From NCBI GenBank assembly GCA_002946415.1, contig NJPS01000073.1, forward strand, positions 310,001-374,000: 64,000 nt of DNA, given 5' to 3'. Below are positions 53,001-64,000 of the stretch, piece by piece. The notes under the pieces are model-generated. The model did not search any database. It was given only the letters and a program-made list of their open reading frames with translations, and was not told the DNA's origin. Position 1 is the first letter of the stretch; every line of letters starts with the position of its first letter. Made by a program: the position numbers and the translations under genes. The DNA is from Rutstroemia sp. NJR-2017a BVV2. Its lineage: Eukaryota > Ascomycota > Leotiomycetes > Helotiales > Rutstroemiaceae.

Positions 53001-53155
53001 AAGATTATTAATAATTACTATATATCGAGAATCTCTCGAAATAGATCTATTTTTACTACTTAGTAATCAGAGTAATTAGAAATAAAAAAGGATAAATAGT
53101 TGATATTATTTGGATAGTTATCAGTACAACTAATAGAGTTATAAATTATTAATAA

Positions 53156-53369
53156 TATAATAAACCTTTAATAATAAAGTAGATTTAGCTTTAGAATTAA
53201 TAATTAAAAAACTAAGAAAGTTATAGAATTTGAAGAGTTTAAATATAGAAAATTGATTATATATAAAATATATAGTATACTAATACTATAATAACTTAGA
53301 TAAGAAGTTTGATTAAGTAAACCTTAGATAGAGAACTAGCTCTAGGTTATAATTATAAGGTTCGTCACA
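53156..53369 (-). repeat. 5' LTR of D-prime (214 bp)
   Basis: The right end of D-prime. It retains the least mutated terminal sequence (TTCGTCACA on the plus strand). ATACT follows. Confidence 0.9.
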
Positions 53370-53374
53370 ATACT

Positions 53375-55400
53375 ATATTATTTAATTATATCTTTTATCT
53401 ATTATATTTTCTATATTTGTTTTTCAAATTTAAGTATTCTGGTTTAATTAATATATTTAGTCGGGATATTTGATAAGTTCTATTTTATCTTTCTATTATC
53501 TTTTCTTTTCTATATTTATAAATACTATTCTTGATAGATCTATTAAATAGAAATATCTTTTTAGTATTTGAAGAATTTTCTAAATTTTTTATTATAATAT
53601 ATATTAATTAGAAGAATTGTTATTTCTGCTTTTATTTTATAAATAGATATAGTTTGATATACTTTTATAATCTTTTATAGATATATTATTTATATTTGCT
53701 CGAGCTTTTATTTAATTATATCTTTTTTTCCAGATTTATATTATACTTCTATATTATAAGTTAGTATAGTATATATATATATTATATATAAAACTTATAT
53801 TTAATATAATATTAAATTCTAAGTTATCTAATTAAGTCTACTAAATATAATTAGTATTATAATATTTTTCTTTTAAACTATCTTTATATATATTTTCCAA
53901 TTAAGCTTTATATCGAACTAAATACCAAGTATTTATATATTTAGTAATAGAATATATTCTATTCTTTATCCGAACTAGATTATAGTTACTAGATTAAATC
54001 TATTCTATATTTTTATAAAGTAAACAAGTTTATATTTTGCTAATATAAAATATATTTTATAATATTAAATATATTCTAGGATCTTCTAATATATATTAAT
54101 AAACTTATTATAGTTAGTTTCTATACTCGAATTTATTGTTATTAGATATATATTATTAATAAAATTATTTATATAGAGATTCTATTTAGAAAGTAAATAT
54201 ATTCGAATAAGCTTTATATTATAAAGTAAAAAAAGTATTAGTAAAAATAATGATTTCTATAATATCTCTATTTATAAAGAGAATTCTTCTAATATCTTAT
54301 TAATAAATAAGAAATATATAGTTTTATTATTTAGAAAACTTATTATCTATTTATTAATCTATTAGAGGAAACTAAGTTTCTAGATTATTATTACTAGATA
54401 TAAATAAATTACTATATTGAATATTTCTGTTATATTTAGTAAAAGTAATATTGTTATTTATTCCTTATTTAACTAAATAAATTTAATTACTAAGATAAAT
54501 AGATCTAGTATTATTATTATATTTTTTTATATTTTTGTTTTTATTTATTTATTTAGTAATAGATTATATTATTTAGCTATATTATAAATCTTCTAGATTA
54601 TAATCTTCTTAATTAGTTTTTCTAATATATTTAGAAATATAATCGATTACTAAGTTTTGATTTATTTATAACTTGGTTTTCTAGATTTATATAATATTAT
54701 TATTAAAGTATTTTTCAAACTTTTTGATATATATTTAAATTTCTAATTAGCTTGAACTAAATTTATAATTATTTCTATAAATAACTAATTTAGTTTTTTA
54801 AGAAAGTAATATAGAATTTGATCTTTTCTTAATATAGAATAATCCAAATATCTTCGGAATAGTTTAATAAACTCTTTAGTTATAAATTTCTTATTTATCT
54901 CGAATTTTGGTAAATATTCTTAATTTATAATATTATATAATTTAATATTTTCCAGATTATCTAATAGCTATTATAATATATTTAAAAGATATTATCTATT
55001 TCTATAAAAATACTAAATAAATATATATATCTTTTCTTCAAATAAGTTTATATATCTACTTTCTCCAAATTTAAATATAGAGATTATATTTTATTTTATT
55101 ATTATTTCCTTATTTTACTTTATTAGTTTCTATAGTTTTTCTATTTTATAATATTTATATATAGTTTATCTTTAAATTATTTATTTTATTTAATAGATTA
55201 TTTACTTTTTTCTTTTCTAAAGTTATTCGATTTATAATTTTAGTTACTTATTTTCTCTTTTGGTAAATTACTACTAATATATAAAATATATTATTTTTAT
55301 TATTATATCTATTTTAGATATCTATCAATATTTTATTTTTTCTAAATTCTATTTTTAAGAAATTATTATATTAATGATTTTCTAGATCTAGAGAGTAAAT
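53375..55400 (-). pseudogene. LINE ORF2 relic, minus strand (continuation)
   Basis: The reverse complement of 53375-54000 aligns with 57760-58345 on the plus strand, so this continues the LINE interrupted by D-prime. Frames are saturated with TAA/TAG. I could not place endonuclease or RT catalytic motifs with confidence. The 5' boundary is not visible; 55400 is only an estimate of where orientation changes. Confidence 0.45.
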
Positions 55401-58400
55401 ATTATAATATATATTTCCAAGTTTTTTATCGAATATTATTTAATATTATATCTTGGTAAATATAAAGTTATTTACTTAACTTGAATAATATCAAAGTATT
55501 ATTTAATTTATAAGATATCTAGAATAAGATCGAAAAAATTAAGTAATCTATTTATTATTAAAATAAAAGAATAATAAAGGATATCTATAAGATTTTATTA
55601 AGTTATATATCAAGATATTAATTGCAATTATTTAAAGCAAAACTAATTACTAACTAAGTAAAAAATTTATAAAATAATTAATATCTATAAATAAATAAAA
55701 TAAATTTATCTATTATTCTTAATAATATTTCTTAAAGATAAATAATTATTATATAATTTCTTCTTTAATTCTCGGTATTTATTTTACCAACTTTATATTT
55801 CTTTATTTTAGTATTTTCAATAATATTATCTTTATTATTATAAAGATATTCTATTATTAAATAGAAAGTAATATAATATTTTTTCTTAGTTTAATCAATA
55901 TATTAACTAATCTAGTAGATTGTAAATATAAATCAATTTTATTTTTTTATCTCTATCTGATTGATAAATTAAATATCTATAAATAATCTCCTAAAATACT
56001 AAATATAAAAACTTAAAAATATAAATCTTATATTAGAAATAATAATAACTCTAAATCTTAGTTATATAAATATTATAAAACTTCTATTTAGAATAAGATT
56101 TATTTATAATAAACTAGATATAATATTAATAAAAATATTTAAACTTATTATCTTTGATATAAATAGATAAATAAGATAAATAATAAAATTGATTTTTGAT
56201 ATAAATAATAACTATAATCTAAGATAATTAGTAAATAAAAGAAATCTTAGAATAAAGAAGAAATTTAGAATAAATAATAGAGAAATAATAATAGAAAGTA
56301 AATAATAATAATTTGTTACTAGATTTAGAATTTATATTAATTTTATTAATATATTTACTAAAACTTATTATTGAATTTTAATTATTTTCAAACTTAAAGA
56401 TAAAACTATTTTCTATAATAGATATAAAACTATTTTCAATAAATTATTTATTATTTATAGCTTTATCAATAGATTATATAATAATATAATTAATATAATC
56501 AAAACTGATTAATCTCTTTTAGAGATTAGTAAATTTAGAATCTTTATTTTAAAGAAATATTTTATTTTCTCGATCTTAAGAAATATTAATATTTAAAAAC
56601 TTATTTACTTTATTTTTAATAAGAAAATCATTTTATATAAAGATATTATTTATAAATAATATCTTATAATTATTCTATTAAAATGAGAAAATTAGTATAT
56701 AAAGATAAAAGTCAAAAAAGTGAAAATATAAGAATAATCTAGAAAATCTATTTACTAAATAATTATTAAGATATATTTTCTTTATTTTATCTTCAAAATT
56801 ATAAGAAAAACTAATAACTACTTTATCTTCAGAATTAATTATAATTATTCTAAAATTACTTTTTAAATAATTAGTAATTAATTAATTTTCAAACTATTAA
56901 ATCAAATCTATATAAATAATTAGAAAAACTTATTTTTAAGAAATTATTAATTAAAAACAAAAAATTATTATTTTTATTATAAATAAAATATTTCAATTAT
57001 TGATATTAAGAATATCTATTCTATTATTTCTATTATTTATAATAATACTTTACTAGATTATATATAAATATAATTGAAATAAAATATTGATTATAAAAAG
57101 AAATAGTAATTAGAAATAGAATATAATAATAATAATAATAGAAAATAATATATAAAAGAGAAAAAAGGATTTAGAAAAATAATAAGAAGGGAAAAATATT
57201 TAAGTTTACTAAATATAGAGCTAGTAAATATATTATCATTCAAAAATCATAATAAATAATAATTATAGTAGATATAATATCGATAATTACTATTATAATT
57301 ATAATCCGATTAACAAATATTTATCTAAAAAATCTATCAAAAATAGATTAAATATTTATTATTAAAACTATCTATTTTTTATATAATATAATAAATACTT
57401 TTAAATAAAGATAACGAGAAATTAAAGTTTTCACTTCTATAATATATTTATTATCAGATCGAGATAATAGTAATATATATAGTAATATATATTTCTATAT
57501 ATAAAGTAAATAACTAAATATTAGTATATAGAACTAGATCTAATATATTATAACTAAATACTAGTTAGATATATTATATAATCTATAAAGTAAAATAAAT
57601 TGAATATTTAATTTAGAGAATATATTATAGAAATAGATAATAAAGTTAATAAAACTAGATATAAATAAATTGAATTAATTAATCGAGCTAGTTAATAATC
57701 TAATCTAAATAATTATATTTTCCAAATTATAAAAGTTATAAACTATAATTTAGAAATACTAACTTAATAGATTATTCCAAAATAAAAGTTTTTTCTTCTT
57801 TTTCAAATTCGAAAAGTATAATAATTATTAATTAGATATAAATATTTGCGAAAAGATTATTAGATAAAAATTAATTAATTAATTCTATTATCTCAATTTC
57901 TCTTTTTATAATTTAGCTATAAAATATTTATAATATAATATTAATTATATTTAATAAGCTTAACTAGATAATCTAAAATTCAATATTATATTAAATATAG
58001 ATCTTATATATAGTATATATATATATTATATTAATATATAGAATAGAAATATAATATAAATCTATAAAGAGAAATATAGTTAAATAAGAATTCGAGTAAA
58101 TATAAATAATATATTTATAAAAGATTATCGAAATATACTAAATTATATCTATTTATAAAGTAAAAACAAAAGTAATAATCTTTTCGATTAATATATATTA
58201 TAATGAGAAGTTTAGGAAATTCTTCAAATATTAAAAGAATATCTTTATTTAATAGATCTATTAAAAATAATATTTATAAATTCGGAAAAAAAAAAGTAAT
58301 AGAAAAACAAAATAGAAATTACTAAATATCCTGACCGAATATATTAACTAAATAGAAATAGTTAAATCTAAAAAATAAAGATAGAAAATATAATAAATAA

Positions 58401-58985
58401 ATAAAATAACTAAATAATATAATATAATAATAAAGAGTTCAGTACTAGATAAAAATAAACTCAAATTATATAAAGAATTTAGTAAAATAAAAAATATAAT
58501 ATTTATTCAAAATAGAATAAAGTAGATAAATTATATTTACTTTCTAAATATATAAAATATATTAGATTATAAATCTCTAGTCTATATATATTATTTTACT
58601 AATATAGAAATAATTGAATATATTTTTCTATATTATAATATTAAATAGATTAGAAAATAATAATAAGAAAGAATAATTATTACTAAATTATTTGATAATT
58701 TGGAATAGATTTAATAAATAACTAAATAACTAATTTAAAATAAATAGTTTAAATACTTCAAGTTTACTAACTAATTATAATATAAATAATATAATTAAAG
58801 ACTAATTAAATAATATAATTACAAAAGATAAAAATAAAGTAAATATATAAAAATAGAAAATATAAAGTAATATAATTAGTAGTTTTATCCAAAAAGATTC
58901 TATTAATATAATTAATTAAATTAAACTTCTTTATAGTTAATATTATATATACTAGCTAGCAAATTAGAAATAAATAAAAATAATA
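55400..58985 (+). pseudogene. LINE ORF2 relic, plus strand, with AAAT-type tail
   Basis: The best region is 58440-58900. In one frame it shows a decayed Cys/His-rich C-terminal segment (Cys and His now Tyr) of the kind that follows RNase H in Tad1-like LINEs. It is preceded by an RNase-H-like stretch and followed at 58967-58984 by an AAAT/AAAA tail. Its 3' portion is mirrored by the minus-strand LINE at 46480-47032 and 53375-54000. Sequence from 55400 to 57500 is very AT-rich and only weakly protein-like; an (AAT)n run lies near 57122-57143. Confidence 0.45.
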
Positions 58986-59750
58986 TATTATTAGATTTTT
59001 ATAAATTTAGATTAAAATTTGTTTTTAGTTTAGATTATTAATATAATATATTATCAATATTTTTTATTACAAATATATTTTCAAATTCTTTTTTTAATAT
59101 TTATTTTCTGAAATCTTTATAAACCTATTTCTTTCAAAGTATTTTATATATAGTTAATATTAGTTTATTATAACTTCTTTCTTTAGTATTATTAATAATA
59201 TATATATTTTCAAAATATTATCTTATAAATTATTAACTAAAATTATAAATTCCTATCTATATTATTTATAATTATTAGTTTATAAATAACTAGATAAATT
59301 TCTATTTATTTATAATAATTAATATTAATATTTATATATTTAAATTAATAATAACTTAATAGTATTATTTAGAAAAGTATTTTATATTAGTTTATTTTTT
59401 CTAGATATAAAGAAATTTAAAATATCTATATATTAAATTCTATATTAATTTATCTTATTTTTCTTTAATAAATATTATTTGAAAGTTTTCAAATAAGAAT
59501 TTAATTTTGCGAAATTTTTGATTTTGATAAAGAATAAATTTTTTTATTATCTTTAATTTATCTTTTATATTTACTCTATTTATTTAAATAATATTATTCT
59601 CTTTTTACTAGTAATAATATTAACTATTATTTTTTAATCTACTTTTAATTATATTAGTATATTGTTTATAATTAAAACAAATATTTAATATCGATATTTT
59701 ATATCTTAGTATTTTATTATATAGTAGTTTGTCGGTATAGCCCACGGTAT
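58986..59750. other. AT-rich stretch without recognisable content
   Basis: It lies beyond the LINE tail. It is very AT-rich with many stops in all frames. I see no LTR, coding or RNA feature. Composition changes to normal between about 59730 and 59830. Confidence 0.5.
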
Positions 59751-59858
59751 AATTATAAGATTTATTGCAATAGTATATATAAAGTTCTTGATTTCTTGTT
59801 TACATTATATAATATCAAGATTTATATCAAAACTTTCATTCGTGCTTTGATGCTGCCA

Positions 59859-60827
59859 TCAAAATTTGAACTTATTTGAGTATGCTTGATCTTTCCAAGC
59901 ATTTTGGAACCACTCGGCAGCAGTGACTTGTGGCGGTGCAAGCTCATAAACCTCCTTACTCGTCGTGGCGATAGTGCACTGTCCATTCCACCCTGTCACT
60001 GGCGCTGCCCTAATAGAGTATATAAGATGCGGTTCTGGAGATGAAGCCGCCAGCTGATCAAGGAATCCTAAGTCTTTGAACTTGACATTTTCCACCTTGG
60101 CCCCAATTTCTTTCTCCACCAACTCAACTATTCCTCTACCAGTAATATCCTCGGGTCCATTCAGGACATACTTCTTCTTGTTGTGGATGGAATGATCCTC
60201 TGCACTCAAGAGCGCAGCTGCAAACCTTCCAACATCATCGGCATCCACGACCCCCACTGGTGCCTTCTCATCTAGTAGCAAACCGAGCGTTCCTTGTTTA
60301 CCATCCTTGCGAAAGTTCTTAACAAACTCGACCGCGTTGCCGATGTAGGCGAAAAACACATTGGGCTGAAGCGAAGACCATTGCAGCTTTTCAAACTCGG
60401 GAGAACTCAACATTTGTTCGATAGCCCAATGTTGACGAGGATAATAACATTGGAAATCAGGTTTCACGTTCGCCGCCGTGGTAGAGATGCGAACTACATA
60501 TTTGACGCCGGCCAATAGGGCCGCCACATGGAATCCGGATTCCTCTGCGAAGTGAGGGGCCTCGTTGTGGGATGCTATAAAGGCCTTAACGACGTTTCGT
60601 TCGCGAAGCCAAGCGGCGTCAATCTCTGGCCAGTTTGTCTCTTCGAACGTGACGTTAGGAAGCTTAGAGAGTTTTTGAGCAGCAGCGCTGCTAGTAGATC
60701 TAGTCAGGGCGAGCAGGCGGTATTCTTTAAGATGTGGTAGGGTCTGGATGTTTTGTGAAAGGATTTCGGTAGCCTTACGACCGGTGTTGCCGGTTGCGCC
60801 GACGATGAGAATTGTTTTAGGAGCCAT
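59859..60827 (-). CDS. NmrA-like NAD(P)-binding family protein
   Basis: An intact single-exon gene of 322 residues. Residues 6-17 form a first beta strand plus GATGNTG, the GxxGxxG dinucleotide-binding motif of the Rossmann fold. Further family features are YVVRIST (110-116), HWAIE (133-137), SLQPNVFF (152-159) and VDADDVGRFAAALL (194-207). These match NmrA-like or isoflavone-reductase-type atypical short-chain dehydrogenases, which bind NAD(P) and act as redox sensors or reductases. The classical Tyr-x3-Lys pair is not evident, as is usual in NmrA-like proteins. The cytosol is likely, since no signal peptide or membrane segment is seen. Length fits the family. The start is the only sensible Met before the Rossmann motif. 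It stands alone in a 2.3-kb island, so substrate and pathway are not indicated. Confidence 0.88.
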   Translation of the reverse strand: MAPKTILIVGATGNTGRKATEILSQNIQTLPHLKEYRLLALTRSTSSAAAQKLSKLPNVTFEETNWPEIDAAWLRERNVVKAFIASHNEAPHFAEESGFHVAALLAGVKYVVRISTTAANVKPDFQCYYPRQHWAIEQMLSSPEFEKLQWSSLQPNVFFAYIGNAVEFVKNFRKDGKQGTLGLLLDEKAPVGVVDADDVGRFAAALLSAEDHSIHNKKKYVLNGPEDITGRGIVELVEKEIGAKVENVKFKDLGFLDQLAASSPEPHLIYSIRAAPVTGWNGQCTIATTSKEVYELAPPQVTAAEWFQNAWKDQAYSNKFKF

Positions 60828-61052
60828 GATCGTTTGTTGTTTGGAAGGTGGCGCAATGCAAGAGAGGGTGGGAGAATTGTGGGAGAGTAAATGGGATGAT
60901 ATTGTTGATCGCGCAATGTTTTTTGATCGAGCAATGATGCTTGTGTGATATGGGGGGACCTCACAACGTTTTATAGAGCCTTCTACTCAGTCGATCATGA
61001 CAACAACTGACTCCTGACCATCCCTAGCTCAACCACACCTACTTACAAATCA
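60828..61052. other. Upstream region of the NmrA-like gene
   Basis: This should contain its promoter. An open frame at 60704-60964 on the minus strand overlaps the gene in another frame and looks like a shadow. No distinct regulatory motif was recognised. Confidence 0.35.
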
Positions 61053-61218
61053 TACTTGGTAGTAAGGATTAATAATTCCCCCCTGCTGTGTGCTTCGAGT
61101 ACTTTCTACTCCACAAATCCCATAAAAGCAGTATACCTATTGGCCAAAATCTCTAGTCGTAGCTCAATTGCATACCTCAGGGGAGAATTATTTATCCCCA
61201 CGGAGGTACCACCAAGTA
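61053..61218. repeat. 166-bp inverted-repeat (fold-back) element
   Basis: The left end reads TACTTGGTAGTAAGG and, about 20 bases later, AATAATTCCCCCCTG. The right end contains CAGGGGAGAATTATT and finishes ACCACCAAGTA. The arms are imperfect inverted copies of about 35-41 bases, bounded by TACTTGGT/ACCAAGTA. It looks like a miniature inverted-repeat transposon of the Tc1/mariner type, where TA would be the target duplication. No coding capacity. Confidence 0.5.
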
Positions 61219-61249
61219 CTTACCTTAATCGTCGGTCCCCCCTCCGCCT

Positions 61250-61507
61250 CAGTCGGTATTTTGGGAATGTCCGGTTTGCCTGAATGCCTGACCTAGCCCT
61301 ATTATGGGAATGGAAAGCTTCACCGCCCTGCGCCCCATAGTAAATAATTCATATATACATCGTGAATCTTTATTCATCATTGACAACCACTAATTTAACA
61401 ATATTTAGTGGGATGCGATGACGAAATATACAGCGATAGAATTAGTTATCTCAGGAATTCAGGCATCAGACAGTCCCAAAAACCGGACATTACCAAAACA
61501 CCGACTG
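61250..61507. repeat. 258-bp MITE-like element with about 40-bp terminal inverted repeats
   Basis: The left terminus is CAGTCGGTATTTTGGGAATG and the right terminus is its imperfect complement, with CCGGACATTACCAAAA then CACCGACTG. A shared TCAGGCAT segment continues the arms inward. It has no open frame, so it is probably non-autonomous. No convincing target duplication is visible. It sits only about 30 bp from the fold-back element at 61053-61218. Confidence 0.5.
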
Positions 61508-62060
61508 CGGGCAGAAAATAAATAGAGTCTATTTACAAACGGACACACGATTTGAAAACTCCTCCCATTTGCAACAAATGCGCCGTTCAACTTATACAAA
61601 CGCCAGTACGAACCTATATGCCTTTCTGACGCGCGCGTCGATTTATACAGGGGATATATAACTGAGCTGGTGGAATAGATAGACAAAATGGTCGATGCAT
61701 CTTCTGGCTAAATGGCCTAGCTGGACCGAGAAAGTCAACGATCTCTCGCATGTCCATCGATAACGCTTGATTATATTGACAATATCGCTACGAAGTCTTT
61801 GTCCATACAAGCTATAGGGTAATAGCAACGGAATAAGCAGTAGTATGAATTAATTGTTTACGTCTGGAATCTCTATAAATATGACGATTCGTAGGGAATC
61901 GCACCTACGTAGAATGTGGTTGCCTAATATATATTGTAAACTAAGGTCGAGTCGATTTGACTTCTCTGCGCCCTTATTGGTTGTCCTGCCGAGCCTGCCC
62001 TGTGCGGCCCCTCCCGCGGATCACTCTGACCGCCTGCCAATCTTGGATCTTTAAGAGAGT
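61508..62060. other. Island 2 right edge, no confident gene
   Basis: Mixed-composition sequence with short open frames on both strands (61459-61828 minus, 61854-62054 plus) and no recognisable domain. A short GC-rich stretch lies at about 61966-62045. AT-rich sequence begins near 62060. Confidence 0.4.
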
Positions 62061-62499
62061 AAGAGCTTTCTGCTATTTAAACAAAGGGAAAAGTATAATT
62101 TAATACTACAAGATATATCGCATTTATATTCTTACTCTATATAAACTTGTAAAAGGTAGATAAAGTTATCTTCAAAATCTAGATATATATATTACTATAT
62201 TAAACTATATAAATAACTATATTTTCTTTATTTACTAATATCTATAATAATCTCGATCTTCTTATTTTTAACTTTATATATAATATAATTATTTGCAAGT
62301 TATATAAGTATATTGTTATATTATATAAAATCACTTTTTATATTCAGATTTATTATTAAATAGATAGAGATTTGATATTATACTAAATCAAAATTATATA
62401 TAACTAATATTTTATTTATTCTATTTACTTTCTAATTATAACAAACTTTACAAAAGTAATTTGAAGCTAGTTCTTTATCTAAAACTTACTAACTATAAT
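62061..62499. other. AT-rich stretch without recognisable content
   Basis: RIP-like composition with stops in all frames. Nothing identifiable was found before the repeat that starts near 62500. Confidence 0.45.
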
Positions 62500-62825
62500 T
62501 ATATAATGGACTTGGGGTTAAATCTATTTGTTTTCTATATAAATTTTTAGTATCGATTTGCCGAGAGAATCAAATCTATTTAGGTTAAGTCTATTTATTA
62601 GGATTAGATATTCTCGAGCTCGGATAAAACTCAAATTCGAGTATGAATTAAGATCGACCAATATAATACTAATACTATCGAGTTTTTCCTCAGAATCCTA
62701 TAAAAAGATAAGTTATATAACGAGATAATTATTATCATCGATTTTTGATAGGATAAACCTATATATAGATTATATTATCTATATAAGGATCCTATCTGCT
62801 TATATATAGACCAAGTTATAAGAGA
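62500..62825 (+). repeat. Direct repeat copy 1 (LTR-like, about 330 bp)
   Basis: It shares with 63470-63805 a series of blocks in the same order: ATCGATTTGCCGAGA, TTTATTAGGATTAGAT, TCAAATTCGAGTAT, ATTATTATCATCGATTTTTGA and TATATATAGACCAAGTT. Differences are mostly transitions. The spacing of about 970 bp suggests LTRs of a short element, or an LTR followed by a second nested copy. Ends are approximate. Confidence 0.55.
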
Positions 62826-62911
62826 TATAGGCCTTATTTAGCTAAATATTTATCCCAAGTATCTAGTAAAATATAAAAATATAAATAAATCAAATCGAAA
62901 ATATCTACTAG

Positions 62912-63012
62912 TTATTACAATATATAGATTTATAGTATAAATATAGAATATATTTAAACCAATTATTGCAATATATAGATTCAAAGTATAAATATAGAAT
63001 ATATTTAAATAA
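62912..63012 (+). repeat. Tandem duplication of a 51-bp unit
   Basis: Unit 1 is 62912-62962 and unit 2 is 62963-63012. Both contain CAATATATAGATT and GTATAAATATAGAATATATT. They differ at few positions. It lies between the two direct repeats. Confidence 0.65.
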
Positions 63013-63469
63013 CGAAGTCTATATAGAACAATTCAAGAAATATAAAAAATTTATATATTTCAAGTTTAAAAGTAAAACCTATTTAATATATCCAATACTA
63101 TAGAACTATTTGTTTATTTCCTAATATAAAGAGTTATTATATATTCGATATATAAATATACTATATTACCTAGTTGTATCGATATCTATTTGAAGAATAA
63201 ACAGAAATATCAGATAGTAAAAAATAATCGAGAATAGATTATAGAAACTATCTAAGTTATTCGAGGATTGAAAACCAAGATAATAGAGTTGAACTATTTA
63301 GTATTTCCTCTAATAAGTAACTTTTCTATCTCTATATTATAATAAATCTAGACCGATAGATTGAGATATCGATTATATAATAAGTATAGTAATCTATATC
63401 TATATATTATATATTAAGTTCGAAAAATCCAAGAATATTGTTATCAAGTATACTAATAAAAGAACCTAA

Positions 63470-63805
63470 TTATAATTTCTAAATAAATCTTATATAAGAT
63501 TTATTTATTTCCCCTGCAAATTTTTAACATCGATTTGCCGAGACTATAAAATTCATTCAATAAGATTTATTTATTAGAATTAGATTTATATTAATCCAAA
63601 TACTATTTGGATCTAGTTCAAATTCAAGTATAAATTAAAGCTAATCTATATAATACCTATTCTATTAAGTATTTTCTCTAAACTCTATTAAAAGGTAAGT
63701 TATACTAAAAGATTATTATCATCGTCGATTTTTGATGGAGTAAGTCTATATATAAACTATATTCGCTAGTATAGAGACTAATCTACTTATATATAGACTA
63801 AGTTA
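63470..63805 (+). repeat. Direct repeat copy 2 (LTR-like, about 330 bp)
   Basis: Second copy of the repeat at 62500-62825, in the same orientation. The 640 bp between the copies has no long open frame; a gag-like remnant is possible but I cannot assign it. Confidence 0.55.
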
Positions 63806-64000
63806 ATAGAATATTAGTATAAAAGTATAAAAGTATAAATAGAAAATAATAACCAATTATTCTATATATAGAACAGAGTATAGATACTGAATATATAAAG
63901 ATAGTTCGATATAAAAAGAGGGAAAGAGAAATAAGAAAGATTTATTTTTGAAAGAAAAATTGAAAGTAGTATTTAAAGTAGTATTCAAAGTAATATTCAA
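63806..64000. other. AT-rich window end with short tandem repeat
   Basis: Nothing coding is recognised. The last 40 bases contain about three imperfect units of a 13- to 14-base motif (AAAGTAGTATT-C/T-A type). Confidence 0.4.

Larger units (their letters stand above)
47033..53369 (-). mobile_element. D-prime: full-length minus-strand copy of element D, ATACT target duplication
   Basis: It is 6,337 bp, exactly the net length of D, with 214-bp LTRs at each end and ATACT duplicated at 47028-47032 and 53370-53374. The 5' LTR (right end) still ends, on the plus strand, with CGTCACA, the rc of the canonical TGTGACG start. It is inserted in the minus-strand LINE. With D it forms a long inverted repeat across 25.9-53.4 kb. 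Confidence 0.92.

Noticed and set aside
11558..59750. Mitochondrial DNA or a nuclear mitochondrial insertion as the source of the AT-rich sequence
   Set aside because: No rRNA, tRNA or respiratory genes are seen. Chromovirus domains, LTRs, target duplications and transition-type stop codons explain the composition.
60294..60740. Plus-strand open frames opposite the NmrA-like gene
   Set aside because: They overlap the Rossmann-fold gene entirely in antisense and encode nothing recognisable.
1..64000. CRISPR arrays, tRNA or rRNA genes
   Set aside because: No regularly spaced repeats with unique spacers, no tRNA-like cloverleaf and no rRNA segment were recognised by eye. Short repeats at 46461-46485 and near 57122 are simple-sequence runs.

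Overview
The window looks like nuclear DNA of a filamentous ascomycete (Pezizomycotina). Short islands of ordinary composition carry fungal genes with 38-162 nt introns and CTAAC-type branch sites. They lie in very AT-rich blocks made of LTR retrotransposons and LINE relics whose reading frames are destroyed almost only by C-to-T and G-to-A transitions: Gln codons became TAA/TAG, Trp codons became stops, Cys and His became Tyr, Asp became Asn. This is the signature of repeat-induced point mutation (RIP). I cannot name the species.

Layout. 1-4540: Ty3/Gypsy chromovirus copy 'A-left', minus strand, cut by the window edge. 4541-11557: gene island 1. It holds one 16-exon minus-strand gene (4493-10029, about 1,545 residues: hydrolase-like fold, ankyrin repeats, CorA-like membrane domain) and a weak plus-strand exon candidate. 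11558-23716: chromovirus 'A-right', plus strand, split by nested chromovirus 'B' (16254-21969, target duplication GAAGT). 23717-25964: LINE ORF1 relic with three decayed zinc knuckles. 25965-46203: chromovirus 'D', split by 'C1' (30865-44761, TTATT), itself split by a sister copy 'C2' (31662-38609, ATAAA). 46204-59750: LINE relics in both orientations. One of them is interrupted by a full-length minus-strand copy of D ('D-prime', 47033-53369, ATACT). 59750-62060: gene island 2, with an intact NmrA-like gene (59859-60827, minus) and two small inverted-repeat elements. 62061-64000: AT-rich block with a pair of about 330-bp direct repeats.

How it fits together. Island 1 sits exactly between the 5' LTRs of two A copies that point away from each other. 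The left LTR supplies the last 15 codons and the stop of the large gene. Element lengths are conserved to the base (LTR pairs 552/552, 552/552 and 550/550; four D LTRs of 214; D and D-prime both 6,337 bp once insertions are removed). Decay has therefore been almost purely by substitution. The genes in the islands remain open, so RIP has been confined to the repeats.
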